From: Microbacterium marinilacus
GTDB taxonomy: Bacteria > Actinomycetota > Actinomycetes > Actinomycetales > Microbacteriaceae
Length of the DNA stretch: 43,116 bases
Assembly: GCF_019753765.1 (NCBI RefSeq)
Contig: NZ_JAIJZW010000001.1
Location: 1 to 43,116 of the forward strand
Direction: 5' to 3'
Part shown: positions 1-9,690 of the stretch, piece after piece
Position numbering within the stretch: position 1 is the first letter of the stretch
Layout of the letters: each line of letters opens with the position of its first letter
Position numbers and translations under genes: made by a program
The notes under the pieces: generated by a model
Seen by the model: the letters and a program-made list of their open reading frames with translations, nothing else
What the model was told of the DNA's origin: nothing
Databases searched by the model: none

Positions 1-136
1 GTGCCCATTTGTCGGCAGTCGGCCACGAGACGCGGAAGTAGCCAGCCGCCGCAGCGACCGTCCACTCCTCGTCGACGACCTTGCGGGCAAGGCGGAGCCG
101 TTGGCGCGGCGTCAAGGCCGCATTAGCATGAGACAC
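1..136 (-). CDS. IS481-family transposase, N-terminal fragment (runs off the window)
   Basis: From a GTG at 134-136 the minus strand reads MSHANAALTPRQRLRLAR, then KVVDEEWTVAAAAGYFRVSW and PTADKWA, and leaves the window in frame. This is the N-terminal helix-turn-helix of IS481-type transposases, which binds the element ends; the DDE catalytic domain is not in the window. AGGAGG lies five bases upstream of the GTG (complement of 142-147), a strong ribosome binding site. Start codon and ribosome site both sit in one arm of a hairpin. The fragment is too short to tell whether the full element is intact. Confidence 0.75.
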   Translation of the reverse strand, partial: MSHANAALTPRQRLRLARKVVDEEWTVAAAAGYFRVSWPTADKWA

Positions 137-196
137 GAGAACCTCCTGGTTCAGAGCGGAAGCGGTAGCAGCTCCACTCTGCCGGGAGGTTCTCGT
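135..196 (-). repeat. Hairpin over the transposase start and ribosome binding site
   Basis: Two perfect 12-base arms (135-146 and 185-196, ACGAGAACCTCC and its complement) enclose a second pair of 9-base arms (152-160 and 173-181, one mismatch) and a 12-base loop. Two bases of the GTG start and most of the AGGAGG site lie in one outer arm. A transcript entering from outside the element would fold and hide the start; one starting inside the loop would not. Confidence 0.7.
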
Positions 197-240
197 CACA
201 TCACGGCAATCAGATCAAACAACGACCCTGGGCACTACAG

Positions 241-921
241 CTAGAGCAGCCGGCGGGCCGACGCCCACGCCGTGAGCTCGTGGCGCGAAGACAGCTGGAG
301 CTTCCGCAGCACGGCCAAGACGTGCGACTCCACCGTCTTGATCGAGATGAACAGCTCGGCCGCGACCTCCTTGTAGGAGTATCCGCGGGCGATCAGCCGC
401 ATCACCTCCTGCTCGCGCGCCGAGAGCCGGTCGAGCTCGTCGTCGGTCGCCGCGGTCTCGCCGGCGGCGGCGCCGAAGGCATCGATGACGAAGCCGGCGA
501 GCCGGGGCGAGAAGACCGCGTCGCCGTCGGCGACGGTGCGCACGGCGCTCGACACCTCGATCCCCGAGGCCCCCTTGGTGATGTAGCCCCGGGTGCCCGC
601 GCGGATGACGCGGACGACGTCCTCGGCGGCGTCCGACACGCTCAGGGCGAGGAACCGCGTCGCGGGCGACAGCGGCGCCGCCTCCCGCAGCACGGCCTCG
701 CCGCCGGTCTCGTCGGTCTCCGCACCCAGCAGATGGACGTCGAGCAGCACGACGTCGGGCTGCCGCTCGGCGATCGCGGCGACCGCCTCGGCGACGTCCG
801 CCGCCTCGCCGACGACGTCGATCGAGCGGTCGAGGTCATGGCGCAGCCCCGAGCGGAAGATCGAGTGGTCGTCGACGATCACCACACGCAACGGGACGGC
901 CGTCCGCTCAGCCACGGGCAC
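241..921 (-). CDS. NarL/LuxR-family response regulator
   Basis: A 226-residue regulator with an N-terminal receiver (VVIVDDHS near residue 13, phosphoacceptor Asp61 in VVLLD) and a C-terminal LuxR-type helix-turn-helix (LSAREQEVMRLIARGYS, about residues 165-220). It starts at a GTG (919-921) and overlaps the end of the upstream kinase gene by 14 bases, so the two are translationally coupled. The partner kinase is of the DesK/LiaS class with a PspC domain, so the pair probably senses membrane or envelope stress and controls the divergent PspC gene at 2249; that target is inferred from position only. Confidence 0.93.
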   Translation of the reverse strand: MPVAERTAVPLRVVIVDDHSIFRSGLRHDLDRSIDVVGEAADVAEAVAAIAERQPDVVLLDVHLLGAETDETGGEAVLREAAPLSPATRFLALSVSDAAEDVVRVIRAGTRGYITKGASGIEVSSAVRTVADGDAVFSPRLAGFVIDAFGAAAGETAATDDELDRLSAREQEVMRLIARGYSYKEVAAELFISIKTVESHVLAVLRKLQLSSRHELTAWASARRLL

Positions 922-2152
922 CTCCCGCGGGGTAGCGGATGTGCACCTCGGTGCCGGTGCCGCCCGCTCCCGACGTCACGGTCGCCGAGCCGCCGATCCG
1001 GCGCATCCGCCCCACGATCGACTCGCGCACGCCGAGCCGGTCGGCGGGCACGTCCTGCGGGTCGAACCCGTCGCCGCGGTCGCGCACGAAGACGTCGACC
1101 GCGCCCGCGGACCCCTCGATGTAGACGGCGACGTCGCCGCCGGCATGGCGTGCGGCGTTGAGCATCGCCTCTCGTGCGGCCGCGGCGACCTCTCCGCTCG
1201 CCCGCTCCGTCGACACGCCGGCGGACACGACCGTCATCACCGTCTCGTAGTCGAGCTCGAGCGCCGAGCCGTAGTCGCGCAGGTCGGTCGCGAGGTCGCT
1301 GTCGGCGGGCGTGTCGCCGTCGTACAGCCACGCGCGCAGCTCGCGCTCCTGCGCGCGGGCCAGCCGCCCCGCTTCGCTGGAAGCCCCCGCGCGGTTCTGG
1401 ATGAGCGCGAGCGTCTGCAGCACCGAGTCGTGCAGGTGCGCGGCCATCTCGGCCCGGTGCTCGTCCCGGATCGCCCTGACGCGCGCCGTCTGCAGCTCGC
1501 CGAGGCGTGCCACCAGGTTCGGCGCCCAGATCGCCGCAGCGCCGAGCATCGCGCCGAGCCCGCTGATCAGCATGAGCAGCAGGAAGTCGCCGCGTCCGTT
1601 GTAGGCCGACGAGAGGAAGACCGGCACCGTGGCGAGGGCGAGCGCCGTCGCGACCGCCCGCACGGCGATGTCGTGCCCGGTCCCGCGAGCGGGGTCGCGG
1701 CGATCCACGAGCGCCGACCAGACGCCCGCCCCGACGCTCAGCAGCACCGTCGCATAGACGGGCAGGAGGCTCGCGGGCGGCAGCCAGCCCGGCCCCGTCC
1801 CGTCGTGGTAGCGGCCGAACGACGACACGAGCAGCACGGCGGCGGACGCCAGCATCGCCCAGGCGGCCGGCACACGGCGCGTGGTGCGCTTCTCGGCCGC
1901 CTCCCGCGGCACGGTCGCCCACATCCACAGGTAGAGCAGCGCGCCGAACCCCAGCATCGGCGTCGTCGCGACGAACATCGTGCGCACCGCGCCGACGCGC
2001 CAGCCGAGGTGGTCGGCGAGCGCCTGGGCGGTGCCCGAGAGCAGCATGTCGTGGGGGCGCTTCAGCGGAGGCGGCGCGGACGGCGACGGCGCGGCCGGCG
2101 CCATGGGCGGGCCCTGTCGTCCGGTGGCCGGGATGACGGTCATGGGTGCCAT
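908..2152 (-). CDS. PspC-domain sensor histidine kinase
   Basis: A 414-residue kinase. A proline-rich leader is followed by a PspC domain (about residues 31-90, PHDMLLSGTAQALADHLGW), several further membrane segments, a HisKA_3 dimerisation helix with the phosphoacceptor in HLHDSVLQTL (near residue 239) and a C-terminal HATPase domain (EAMLNAARHA N-box, DRGDGFDP G-box). It would phosphorylate the regulator encoded directly downstream. PspC domains belong to phage-shock-type membrane stress responses; here the domain probably forms the input module. ATG at 2150-2152 is used; a second ATG at 2141-2143 is possible. No convincing promoter was seen in the 96 bases before the divergent gene. Confidence 0.92.
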   Translation of the reverse strand: MAPMTVIPATGRQGPPMAPAAPSPSAPPPLKRPHDMLLSGTAQALADHLGWRVGAVRTMFVATTPMLGFGALLYLWMWATVPREAAEKRTTRRVPAAWAMLASAAVLLVSSFGRYHDGTGPGWLPPASLLPVYATVLLSVGAGVWSALVDRRDPARGTGHDIAVRAVATALALATVPVFLSSAYNGRGDFLLLMLISGLGAMLGAAAIWAPNLVARLGELQTARVRAIRDEHRAEMAAHLHDSVLQTLALIQNRAGASSEAGRLARAQERELRAWLYDGDTPADSDLATDLRDYGSALELDYETVMTVVSAGVSTERASGEVAAAAREAMLNAARHAGGDVAVYIEGSAGAVDVFVRDRGDGFDPQDVPADRLGVRESIVGRMRRIGGSATVTSGAGGTGTEVHIRYPAGGARG

Positions 2153-2248
2153 GAAACCATCCGGGCACGCGGCGCGGCGCAGGTTTCCGGGATGGATCAG
2201 GGTGACCCCTCATAGAACCCGACGCGTGCCGCGGGGCACGATCGGATC

Positions 2249-3706
2249 ATGACCGAATCGACCACCACGCCGCAGCGTCCGAGCGCCCCGGCGGACACCC
2301 CGCCGGCGGGCGATCGCGAGGCGGGCGTGTTCACCTGGATCCGCTCCCTCGGCTTCGTGCGGGGAGACGGCTGGGCCGGAGGCCTGTGCCTCGCCGTCGC
2401 CGAGCGCATCGGCGTGGACGTCCTGATCGTCCGCGGCGTGGCGGTCGTGCTGACCGTCCTCGGCTTCCCGCTGCTGTGGGCGTACGCGCTGGCCTGGGCG
2501 CTCGTCCCGGACGACAGGGGTCGCATCCCGCTGCAGATGCGCGCGGGCTCGGGCCCCGCGCTCCTGGGCGTGCTCGGCGCCGTGCTGCTGGCGATCGCGC
2601 ACACGGCCCTCGGCACGTCGGCGATGGAGGCTATCGCGCAGTCCTCCTACCCGGGACGCTTCGTCTGGGAGCTCGGCGGGTGGCTGCTGGGGCTGTCGAT
2701 CCTGGGCGCCGTCGCGGCGGTCGTGGCATGGCTTGTGCGCCGGCGTCGGCCGGCGCGCGCAGATCTCCCCCTCGCGGGGGACGACGGCGGGTTGTCGGGC
2801 ACAGCCGCCGTCTCCGGCGGGGCGACTTCGGGTGTCGCCCCGCCCCCTTCCTCCGCCCCCGAGCCGCCGGAGCCGCTCTCGGCGCTCGCGTCGGCCGCCG
2901 AGCTCGACGCCTGGCGCGAGCAGCACGCCGCGTGGCGCGAGCAGCACGAGCAGTGGCGCAGGCGTCAGGCCGACGGCGACCAGGCCGCCGCCGCCGAGGC
3001 ACGCGCGCGGCTCGTCGCCGAGCGCGCCGCCTTCCGGGCCGAGGCCGCACGCCTGCGCGCGGAACGGCGGGCGGCTAAGCCGCGCACGTCGGTCTCGTTC
3101 GTCGTGATCGCGCTCGGCACCGCCCTGCTGGCGGGCGTCGGCGTCTGGTTCGCCTTCCAGCCGTACGCGTCCGAGCGCGCGATCCCCGCCGCCTTCCTGA
3201 GCGCGGCCGCCGCGGTCGGGCTCGCCATGGTGCTGGCGGGCGCGCTTCGCCGTCGCAGCGGCTTCCTCGCCGCGGTCGCCATCGTGCTGCTCGCCGTCGG
3301 CGGGACGGGCGCGCTCGCCGCGTCGTTCGATGAGCTCGTCCCGCCCGGCGCGGTGCGCTATCCGCCGCAGGGCGCCTACGAGATCGTCCAGCCGTTCGGC
3401 GCGCTCCAGCTCGAGGTCGGGGCCTGGGACGGCGGCGACGGCGTCACGACCGTGGAGAAGGGCAGCGGCGAGACGCGCATCTCGGTGCAGGCCGACGTCG
3501 ACGTCGTGATCGAGGCCACGCTGGGGGACGGCGGTCAGCTCTGGGTCAACAGGTATGGCGACGACGGCTACGCACGCACCAGCGAGCCCGCCATGCGGGA
3601 CGGTTTCGTCCGCTGGACGCACGACGGCGGGGCGGACGTCCCGACACGGACGATCGTGCTCGACCAGAAGCAGGGCGACGTCATCATCGATGTCTGGGGG
3701 AACTGA
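2249..3706 (+). CDS. PspC-domain multi-spanning membrane protein
   Basis: A 485-residue protein with an N-terminal PspC domain (about residues 28-90, LGFVRGDGWAGGLCLAVAERI, here split by its first membrane helix), two further membrane helices, an Arg/Glu/Ala-rich segment with repeated WREQH units (about 215-275) that could form a coiled coil, then more membrane helices and a soluble C-terminal domain. The layout is that of actinobacterial PspC partner proteins encoded opposite a PspC kinase. It is likely a target or modulator of that two-component system. The next gene begins two bases after its stop. CACGAT at 2237-2242, six bases before the ATG, could be a weak leaderless promoter. Confidence 0.88.
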   Translation: MTESTTTPQRPSAPADTPPAGDREAGVFTWIRSLGFVRGDGWAGGLCLAVAERIGVDVLIVRGVAVVLTVLGFPLLWAYALAWALVPDDRGRIPLQMRAGSGPALLGVLGAVLLAIAHTALGTSAMEAIAQSSYPGRFVWELGGWLLGLSILGAVAAVVAWLVRRRRPARADLPLAGDDGGLSGTAAVSGGATSGVAPPPSSAPEPPEPLSALASAAELDAWREQHAAWREQHEQWRRRQADGDQAAAAEARARLVAERAAFRAEAARLRAERRAAKPRTSVSFVVIALGTALLAGVGVWFAFQPYASERAIPAAFLSAAAAVGLAMVLAGALRRRSGFLAAVAIVLLAVGGTGALAASFDELVPPGAVRYPPQGAYEIVQPFGALQLEVGAWDGGDGVTTVEKGSGETRISVQADVDVVIEATLGDGGQLWVNRYGDDGYARTSEPAMRDGFVRWTHDGGADVPTRTIVLDQKQGDVIIDVWGN

Positions 3707-3708
3707 CG

Positions 3709-4086
<378 letters not shown>

Positions 4087-4192
4087 GGGCGGTCCGCCGC
4101 GACCGGGCGAGGTTGTGGGGGTCGCGGCCGTCCCGCCAGGATGGACGACGGCGACCGACGCCACGCGCCTTCACCGCGCGGAGGGGAGAACC

Positions 4193-5407
4193 ATGACGGT
4201 GAGACACGAGACGTCCTCCACGACCGCGGGTCGCGCCGTGGCCCCCGACGTCGCCCGCGGGCTCATGCTGCTGCTGATCGCGCTCGCGAACGTGTCGTGG
4301 TTCCTGTACGGGCACACCACGTCGTCGGTGAACGCGCACCGTGTCGGGACGACGGGGCTCGACGCGGTGTGGCAGTCGGTCGCGATCATCGCGATCGACG
4401 GACGCAGCTATCCGCTCTTCGCGTTCCTGTTCGGCTACGGGATCTGGCAGCTCTACACCCGTCAGCAGGCGCTGGGGCGCGACGAGAGGGCGGCGCGACG
4501 GCTGCTCCAGGTGCGCAATCTCCTGCTGATCGTGTTCGGCGCGGTGCACGCCGCGCTGCTCTGGTACGGCGACGTGCTGGGCGCCTACGGCCTCATCGGC
4601 CTCATCGTCGTCTGGCTCTTCCTCCGCAGAGCCGATCGCACGCTCTGGACGTGGGCGATCGTGCTGGTGTCGCTGTTGGCCGCCGGCGCGGCCCTCGGCA
4701 TCGTCGGCGGGCTCACGATCCCGCCCGAGTACGTCGCGATGACGGAGGCCTCGCTGCCGCAGCTCGCGGGGATCTCCCCGTACACGGCGTCGATCCTGCC
4801 GCGCCTGGCGTTCTGGGCGCCCCTGGTCGTCGGCCAGGGCGTCATCGGGCTCGTGGTGCCCGCCGCCGTCCTGCTGGCCATCGTGTTCGCACGCAGGAGG
4901 GTGCTCGAGGCGCCGTGGGAGCACCGCACGCTGCTGCGTCGCACCGCCATCGTGGGAGTCGCCGTCGGCTGGGCGGGTGCCGTCCCGGAGCTGCTGGTGC
5001 ACCACGGCGCCTGGGACGTCCCGGACTGGACGGCGGTGATGCTCCAGTCGGTCACCGGCCTCTTCGCCGCTCTCGGCTATGTGGCGCTGTTCGCTCTGGC
5101 GACGGCCGGCGCGGGCCGCGCCCCGGGGGCGATCGGGCGTGCGCTCGCCGCGGTCGGCAAGCGGTCGCTGTCGTCGTACCTGCTGCAGTCGGTGATCTTC
5201 GCGCCGGTGCTCTGCGCGTGGGGTCTCGGGCTCGGCGGGGTGCTCTCACCGTGGCAGGCCGCATTGTTCGCGGTCGCGGTCTGGCTGGTCTCGGTCGGGG
5301 TCGCGATGGCGCTCGAGCGGGCCGGACGGCGCGGGCCCGCGGAATGGCTGCTGAGGGCGCTCGCGTACGGCGCGGGCCGGAGCTCCGCGACGCCCGTCAG
5401 CTCGTGA
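4193..5407 (+). CDS. DUF418-family multi-spanning membrane protein
   Basis: A 404-residue integral membrane protein. It opens with the DUF418-type beginning (VARGLMLLLIALANVSWFLY, then SYPLFAFLFGYGIWQLY) and has the family's typical C-terminal block with KRSLSSYLLQSVIF. The substrate and biochemical role of the family are unknown; members resemble acyltransferase-like membrane proteins. I start at ATG 4193 because GGAGGGGAGAA lies directly upstream; the frame is open further back to 4115, but that stretch looks unlike the family. TTGTGG at 4113 and CAGGAT at 4137 with an 18-base spacer could form its promoter, so it need not belong to the preceding operon. Confidence 0.85.
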   Translation: MTVRHETSSTTAGRAVAPDVARGLMLLLIALANVSWFLYGHTTSSVNAHRVGTTGLDAVWQSVAIIAIDGRSYPLFAFLFGYGIWQLYTRQQALGRDERAARRLLQVRNLLLIVFGAVHAALLWYGDVLGAYGLIGLIVVWLFLRRADRTLWTWAIVLVSLLAAGAALGIVGGLTIPPEYVAMTEASLPQLAGISPYTASILPRLAFWAPLVVGQGVIGLVVPAAVLLAIVFARRRVLEAPWEHRTLLRRTAIVGVAVGWAGAVPELLVHHGAWDVPDWTAVMLQSVTGLFAALGYVALFALATAGAGRAPGAIGRALAAVGKRSLSSYLLQSVIFAPVLCAWGLGLGGVLSPWQAALFAVAVWLVSVGVAMALERAGRRGPAEWLLRALAYGAGRSSATPVSS

Positions 5408-5481
5408 GGCCGATCGTCGTGGCCCTCTCTGTCGGTGCCGCGGCCTGTGCACGGTCGACGCCGGATGTCCGACGCCGCGTC

Positions 5482-5487
5482 TAGCCT
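5482..5487 (+). promoter_or_regulatory. Leaderless -10 element of the nuclease-helicase gene
   Basis: TAGCCT lies six bases before the GTG at 5494, and there is no ribosome binding site between them, which fixes the start. Confidence 0.55.
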
Positions 5488-5493
5488 CGGAAC

Positions 5494-8400
5494 GTGCGAT
5501 ACATCCAGACCGAGCAGCGCGTCGTATGGAGCGCGAGCGACCTGAAGGTCGCCGCCGAGTGTGAGTTCGCGTGGCTTCGGAAGCTCGACTCCCGCCTCGG
5601 TCGCGTGCCGGAGGTGGACGAGCCCGAGGACGAGATGCTCGAGCGTGCGGCGCGGATGGGCGACGCCCACGAGGCGCGGGTGCTGGACGCCTACCGCAAC
5701 GACTCCGGCTCCGCCGTGGTGGAGGTCCCCGCCGCTCGTGCGAGCGACGCGGAGGCGATGTCCGTCGCCACCGCGGCGACGGCGGCGGCGCTGGCCGATC
5801 CGTCTGCTCGCGTCGTCTTCCAGGCCGCGTTCTCCACCGATGAGTTCGTGGGCTTCGCAGACTTCCTGCTTCGCGACGCCGACGGGCGCTGGCGGGTGCA
5901 GGACTCCAAGCTCGCTCGTCGCGCGAAGGTCACCGCGCTGATGCAGCTCGCGGCATACGCCGATCAGCTCGACCGGCTGGGCGTCCCGCGCTCGGACGAG
6001 GTCGACCTGCTGCTGGGCGACGGGACGACGTCGACGCACCGTGTGGACGACCTGATGCCGCTCTTCCGCGTTCGCCGCTCGCGACTGCGTGCGCTGATCG
6101 CCGATCGCCGCCTCGACCTCGGGGCGTCGGGCGATCCGGTCGCCTGGGGCGATCTGGGCGTGGTCGCGTGCGGCCGGTGCGCGACCTGCGAGCAGGAGGT
6201 CGTCGCCCACCGCGACCTGCTCCTCGTCGCCGGCATGCGTCCCGTGCAGCGCGAGCGCCTGCGCGCCGCGGGCATCCGCTCGATCGACGAGCTCGCCGGC
6301 GCGGCGGCGGCGCCCCCGGGGATGAGCCCCGACACCTTCGCGGGACTGCGGACACAGGCGCGGCTGCAGCTCGCCGGCGAGGGCGGCGCCGCCGAGGGCG
6401 CGGCCTCGCAGCCGGAAGGCGCCGTCGCGTTGCCCCGATACGAGGTCGTGCTGCCGGAGGCGCTCGCGACCATGCCTCGTCCCGACCGGGGCGACATCTT
6501 CTTCGACTTCGAGGGCGACCCGCTCTACAGCGAACCGGGGTCCGCGACGCACGGCGGACGGTGGGGCAGCGAGAGGTACGGGATCGACTACCTCTTCGGC
6601 TGGGTCGACCTCCAGGAGCAGTACACGCCGCTGTGGGCGCACAGCTTCGCCGAGGAGAAGGCGGCGCTCGAACGGTTCTGCGACTTCGTCGACGCCCGCC
6701 GCGCGGCGCATCCCGACATGCACATCTACCATTACGCGCCGTACGAGCCGACGCACCTGGCGGCGATGGCAGCGCGTCACGGCGTGCGCGAGGCCGACGT
6801 CGACCGCATGCTCCGCGAGGAGCTCTTCGTCGACCTCTACCCGATCGTGCGCCGGGCGCTGCGCGTCGGATCGCGCTCCTACTCGATCAAGAAGCTCGAG
6901 CCGCTGTACATGGGCGGCGAGGTGCGGACGCAGGACGTCCAGCAGGGCGGCGACTCGATCCTGCGCTATGTCGAGGCGCGCGAGCTGCTCGTGGCCGGCG
7001 ACACACGCACGGCGCAGGAGATCCTCGACGACCTCGCCGACTACAACCGGTACGACTGCGTGTCGACCCGGCGCCTGCGCGACTGGCTCGTCGAGCGCGC
7101 GCGGGAGGCCGGCGTGCTGCCGGCCCCGAAGGACGAGCACGAGGCGTTCGCCTACGAGCCCTCGCCGCTCGCCGTCTCGCTCGACGCGCGGGCCGCGGAC
7201 CTTGCGCCGGACGCTCCCGACGCGGTCGCCCTGCGACTCGGAGCCGCCGCGATCGACTACTACCCGCGCGAGCGCAAGAGCTTCTGGCAGTCGCATTTCC
7301 AGCGGCTGCGCGAGCCCCTCTCGCTCTGGGCCGACACCCGCGACGTCGTGTCGGTCGACGCCGCCCGCAGCCGGGTGCTGCACGACTGGGCCGTGCCCGA
7401 GGGCGGGCGTCAACGCGCCGTGCGGCGCGTGGTCGAGCTGCGCGGCGACCTCGCTCCGGGCACCCGTCTCAAGGAGGGGGCGCAGCCGTTCGTGCTGTAC
7501 CCGCGTCCGGCTCCGTTCGAGGCCGACGTCTCGTCGCGCTGGATCCACATCGGCCGCAGCGTCGACGTGCTGGCAGAGCTCGAGGACGGCGTGGTCGTGT
7601 CCGAGACGTCCATCGGCGGCGCGACCTGGGACGACCTGCCGATCGCGCTCACGCCGTCCGCGCCCCCGCAGGCAGGCAATCAGCAGAAGGCGATCGACGC
7701 CTGGGCCGAGCAGGTGCTGGCTGCGGGCGACGAGCTGCCGCCCGGGCCGGCGACGGACATCCTGCGGCGGCGTCCGCCGCGCACCAGAGCGGGCATGCTG
7801 CCCTCAGGACGCGAGGCGGGAGAGCGCGACGACGTCTCGGCCATCGTCGCGGCCGTCCGCGACCTCGATCGCAGCTACCTCGCTGTGCAGGGGCCTCCCG
7901 GCACCGGCAAGACCTACGTGGGCTCGCACGCGATCGCCCGTCTCGTGAACGAGCACGGCTTCAAGGTCGGCGTGGTCGCGCAGTCGCACGCGGTGGTCGA
8001 GAACATGCTCGAGCGCATCGTCGCCGCCGGCGTGCCGGCGGGATCGGTCGCAAAGGCGCCGAAGTCGGGCTCGACGGACGCCGAGCCGGTGTTCACGGTG
8101 ATCCCGAAGAACGGCGTCGCGTCGTTCACCGCCGAACACCCGGGCGGACACGTCGTCGGCGGCACGGCGTGGGACTTCGCCCACGAGGCCCGCGTTCCGC
8201 GTGGCAGCCTGGACCTGCTCGTCGTCGACGAGGCGGGGCAGTTCTCACTGGCCTCGACGATCGCGGTCTCTCTCGCGGCCTCGCGGCTGCTGCTGCTCGG
8301 CGATCCTCAGCAGCTGCCTCAGGTGAGCCAGGGCACCCATCCCGAGCCGGTCGACACGTCCGCGCTCGGCTGGGTCATGGACGGGGAGCAGGTCATCCCG

Positions 8401-9045
8401 GAGAGCCACGGATACTTCCTGGCGAGGTCGTGGCGCATGCATCCCGAGGTCTCCGCCGCCGTGTCGCACCTCTCGTACGACGGGCGCCTGGCCTCCCATC
8501 CCGCCGCCGAGACGCGCGGTGTCGAAGGCGTCGAGCCGGGGCTGCACGTCGTGCCCGTGCGACATCGGGGCAACGCGACCGAGTCACCCGAGGAGGCCGA
8601 CGAGGTCGTGCGGATCGTCGCCGACCTGCTCGGCCGGGCCTACACCGACATCGAGATCGGCGACGGAGGCGCCTCGACGGCCTGCCCGCCGAGGCCGCTG
8701 GCGCAGGCCGACCTGATCGTGGTGGCTCCCTACAACGCTCAGCAGCAGCGTGTGGAGGACTCCCTCGCCGCGGCCGGCTACGACGAGGTGCGCGTGGGCA
8801 CCGTCGACCGCTTCCAGGGGCAGGAGGCGGCCGTGGCGATCGTGACCCTCGCGGCCTCGAGCGGTCGCGATGCGCCCCGCGGTTCGGACTTCCTCCTGCT
8901 GCAGAACCGCCTCAACGTCGCGGTCTCCCGCGCGAAGGTCGCGGCCTATCTGATCCACTCGCCGGCCCTGCTCGACGACCTTCCGCACACGCCCGAGGGC
9001 GTCACCCGGCTCAGCGTGTTCGCGCGCCTGGTCGGTGGGGCCTGA
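5494..9045 (+). CDS. TM0106-type RecB-like nuclease / RNase H-like / superfamily 1 helicase fusion
   Basis: An 1183-residue fusion. Residues 1-235 form a RecB/Cas4-like PD-(D/E)XK nuclease (GFADFLLRD, then VQDSKLA) with four cysteines placed as one early Cys23 and a late CGRCATC (226, 229, 232), a pattern that fits a [4Fe-4S] cluster. A helix-hairpin-helix-like stretch follows. Residues about 330-540 are a YprB-type RNase H-like exonuclease domain (IFFDFEGDP; YNRYDCVSTRRL). The C-terminal half is an AAA_12/superfamily 1 helicase: Walker A GPPGTGKT near 800, Walker B VVDEAGQ near 912 and TVDRFQGQE near 1106. The family is widespread in actinobacteria and probably works in DNA repair or restriction of foreign DNA, but its role is not established. 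It stands alone between divergently regulated housekeeping genes. Confidence 0.9.
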   Translation: MRYIQTEQRVVWSASDLKVAAECEFAWLRKLDSRLGRVPEVDEPEDEMLERAARMGDAHEARVLDAYRNDSGSAVVEVPAARASDAEAMSVATAATAAALADPSARVVFQAAFSTDEFVGFADFLLRDADGRWRVQDSKLARRAKVTALMQLAAYADQLDRLGVPRSDEVDLLLGDGTTSTHRVDDLMPLFRVRRSRLRALIADRRLDLGASGDPVAWGDLGVVACGRCATCEQEVVAHRDLLLVAGMRPVQRERLRAAGIRSIDELAGAAAAPPGMSPDTFAGLRTQARLQLAGEGGAAEGAASQPEGAVALPRYEVVLPEALATMPRPDRGDIFFDFEGDPLYSEPGSATHGGRWGSERYGIDYLFGWVDLQEQYTPLWAHSFAEEKAALERFCDFVDARRAAHPDMHIYHYAPYEPTHLAAMAARHGVREADVDRMLREELFVDLYPIVRRALRVGSRSYSIKKLEPLYMGGEVRTQDVQQGGDSILRYVEARELLVAGDTRTAQEILDDLADYNRYDCVSTRRLRDWLVERAREAGVLPAPKDEHEAFAYEPSPLAVSLDARAADLAPDAPDAVALRLGAAAIDYYPRERKSFWQSHFQRLREPLSLWADTRDVVSVDAARSRVLHDWAVPEGGRQRAVRRVVELRGDLAPGTRLKEGAQPFVLYPRPAPFEADVSSRWIHIGRSVDVLAELEDGVVVSETSIGGATWDDLPIALTPSAPPQAGNQQKAIDAWAEQVLAAGDELPPGPATDILRRRPPRTRAGMLPSGREAGERDDVSAIVAAVRDLDRSYLAVQGPPGTGKTYVGSHAIARLVNEHGFKVGVVAQSHAVVENMLERIVAAGVPAGSVAKAPKSGSTDAEPVFTVIPKNGVASFTAEHPGGHVVGGTAWDFAHEARVPRGSLDLLVVDEAGQFSLASTIAVSLAASRLLLLGDPQQLPQVSQGTHPEPVDTSALGWVMDGEQVIPESHGYFLARSWRMHPEVSAAVSHLSYDGRLASHPAAETRGVEGVEPGLHVVPVRHRGNATESPEEADEVVRIVADLLGRAYTDIEIGDGGASTACPPRPLAQADLIVVAPYNAQQQRVEDSLAAAGYDEVRVGTVDRFQGQEAAVAIVTLAASSGRDAPRGSDFLLLQNRLNVAVSRAKVAAYLIHSPALLDDLPHTPEGVTRLSVFARLVGGA

Positions 9046-9051
9046 GGGACG

Positions 9052-9684
9052 TCAGACGGTGCCGTACAGGCGGTCGCCCGCGTCGCCGAGACCGGGCACG
9101 ATGTAGCCCTTCTCGTTGAGGCGCTCGTCGAGGGCGCCGAGCACCAGCGTCACGTCGCGTCCGTCGACCTGCTTCTGGATCGCGTTCACGCCTTCGGGGG
9201 AGCCGAGCAGGCAGACGGCGGTGACGTCCTGCGCTCCGCGCTGGAACAGGAACTCGATGGCCGCTCCCAGCGACCCGCCCGTGGCGAGCATCGGGTCGAG
9301 CACGAAGCACTGCCGGTCGCTCAGGTCGTCCGGCAGGCGCTCGGCGTAGGTGACGGGCTCGAAGGTCTCCTCGTCGCGCGCCATGCCGAGGAAACCCACC
9401 TCTGCGGTCGGCACCAGCTTGGTCATGCCCTCGAGCATCCCGAGTCCGGCGCGCAGGATCGGCACGACCAGCGGGCGCGGATCGCTGATCTTCACGCCCG
9501 TGGTCGTCGTGACCGGGGTCTCGATCTCGACCGGCGCCACGCGCACGTTCCGGGTCGCCTCGTACGCGAGCAGCGTCATCAGCTCCTCGGTGAGCTGTCG
9601 GAACACCGGCGACGGGGTGCTCTTGTCGCGCAGCACGGTCAGCTTGTGCGTGATGAGCGGGTGGTCGGCGACGTGCAAGCGCAT
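9052..9684 (-). CDS. upp: Uracil phosphoribosyltransferase
   Basis: A 210-residue cytosolic salvage enzyme that makes UMP from uracil and PRPP. The PRPP-binding loop is seen as [15 protein letters not shown], and [16 protein letters not shown] and the C-terminal [16 protein letters not shown] are typical of Upp. The length matches the family. It is convergent with the nuclease-helicase gene (six bases between the stops) and divergent from tadA. The start is the ATG at 9682-9684, six bases after a minus-strand TAGCCT. Confidence 0.97.
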   Translation of the reverse strand: MRLHVADHPLITHKLTVLRDKSTPSPVFRQLTEELMTLLAYEATRNVRVAPVEIETPVTTTTGVKISDPRPLVVPILRAGLGMLEGMTKLVPTAEVGFLGMARDEETFEPVTYAERLPDDLSDRQCFVLDPMLATGGSLGAAIEFLFQRGAQDVTAVCLLGSPEGVNAIQKQVDGRDVTLVLGALDERLNEKGYIVPGLGDAGDRLYGTV

Positions 9685-9690
9685 GACCTC

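Larger units (their letters stand above)
1..200 (-). mobile_element. Partial IS481-family insertion sequence, one end
   Basis: The segment holds the first codons of an IS481-type transposase on the minus strand, preceded by a long inverted repeat. The outer end probably lies at 200: read inward from there the sequence begins TGTGACGAGAACC, and IS481-family ends typically begin TGT. The rest of the element lies outside the window, so the other end and any target duplication cannot be seen. Confidence 0.7.

Noticed and set aside
5077..7548. Open frame of 823 codons opposite the nuclease-helicase gene
   Set aside because: It is a shadow of the real gene, lacks a start context and shows no family similarity.
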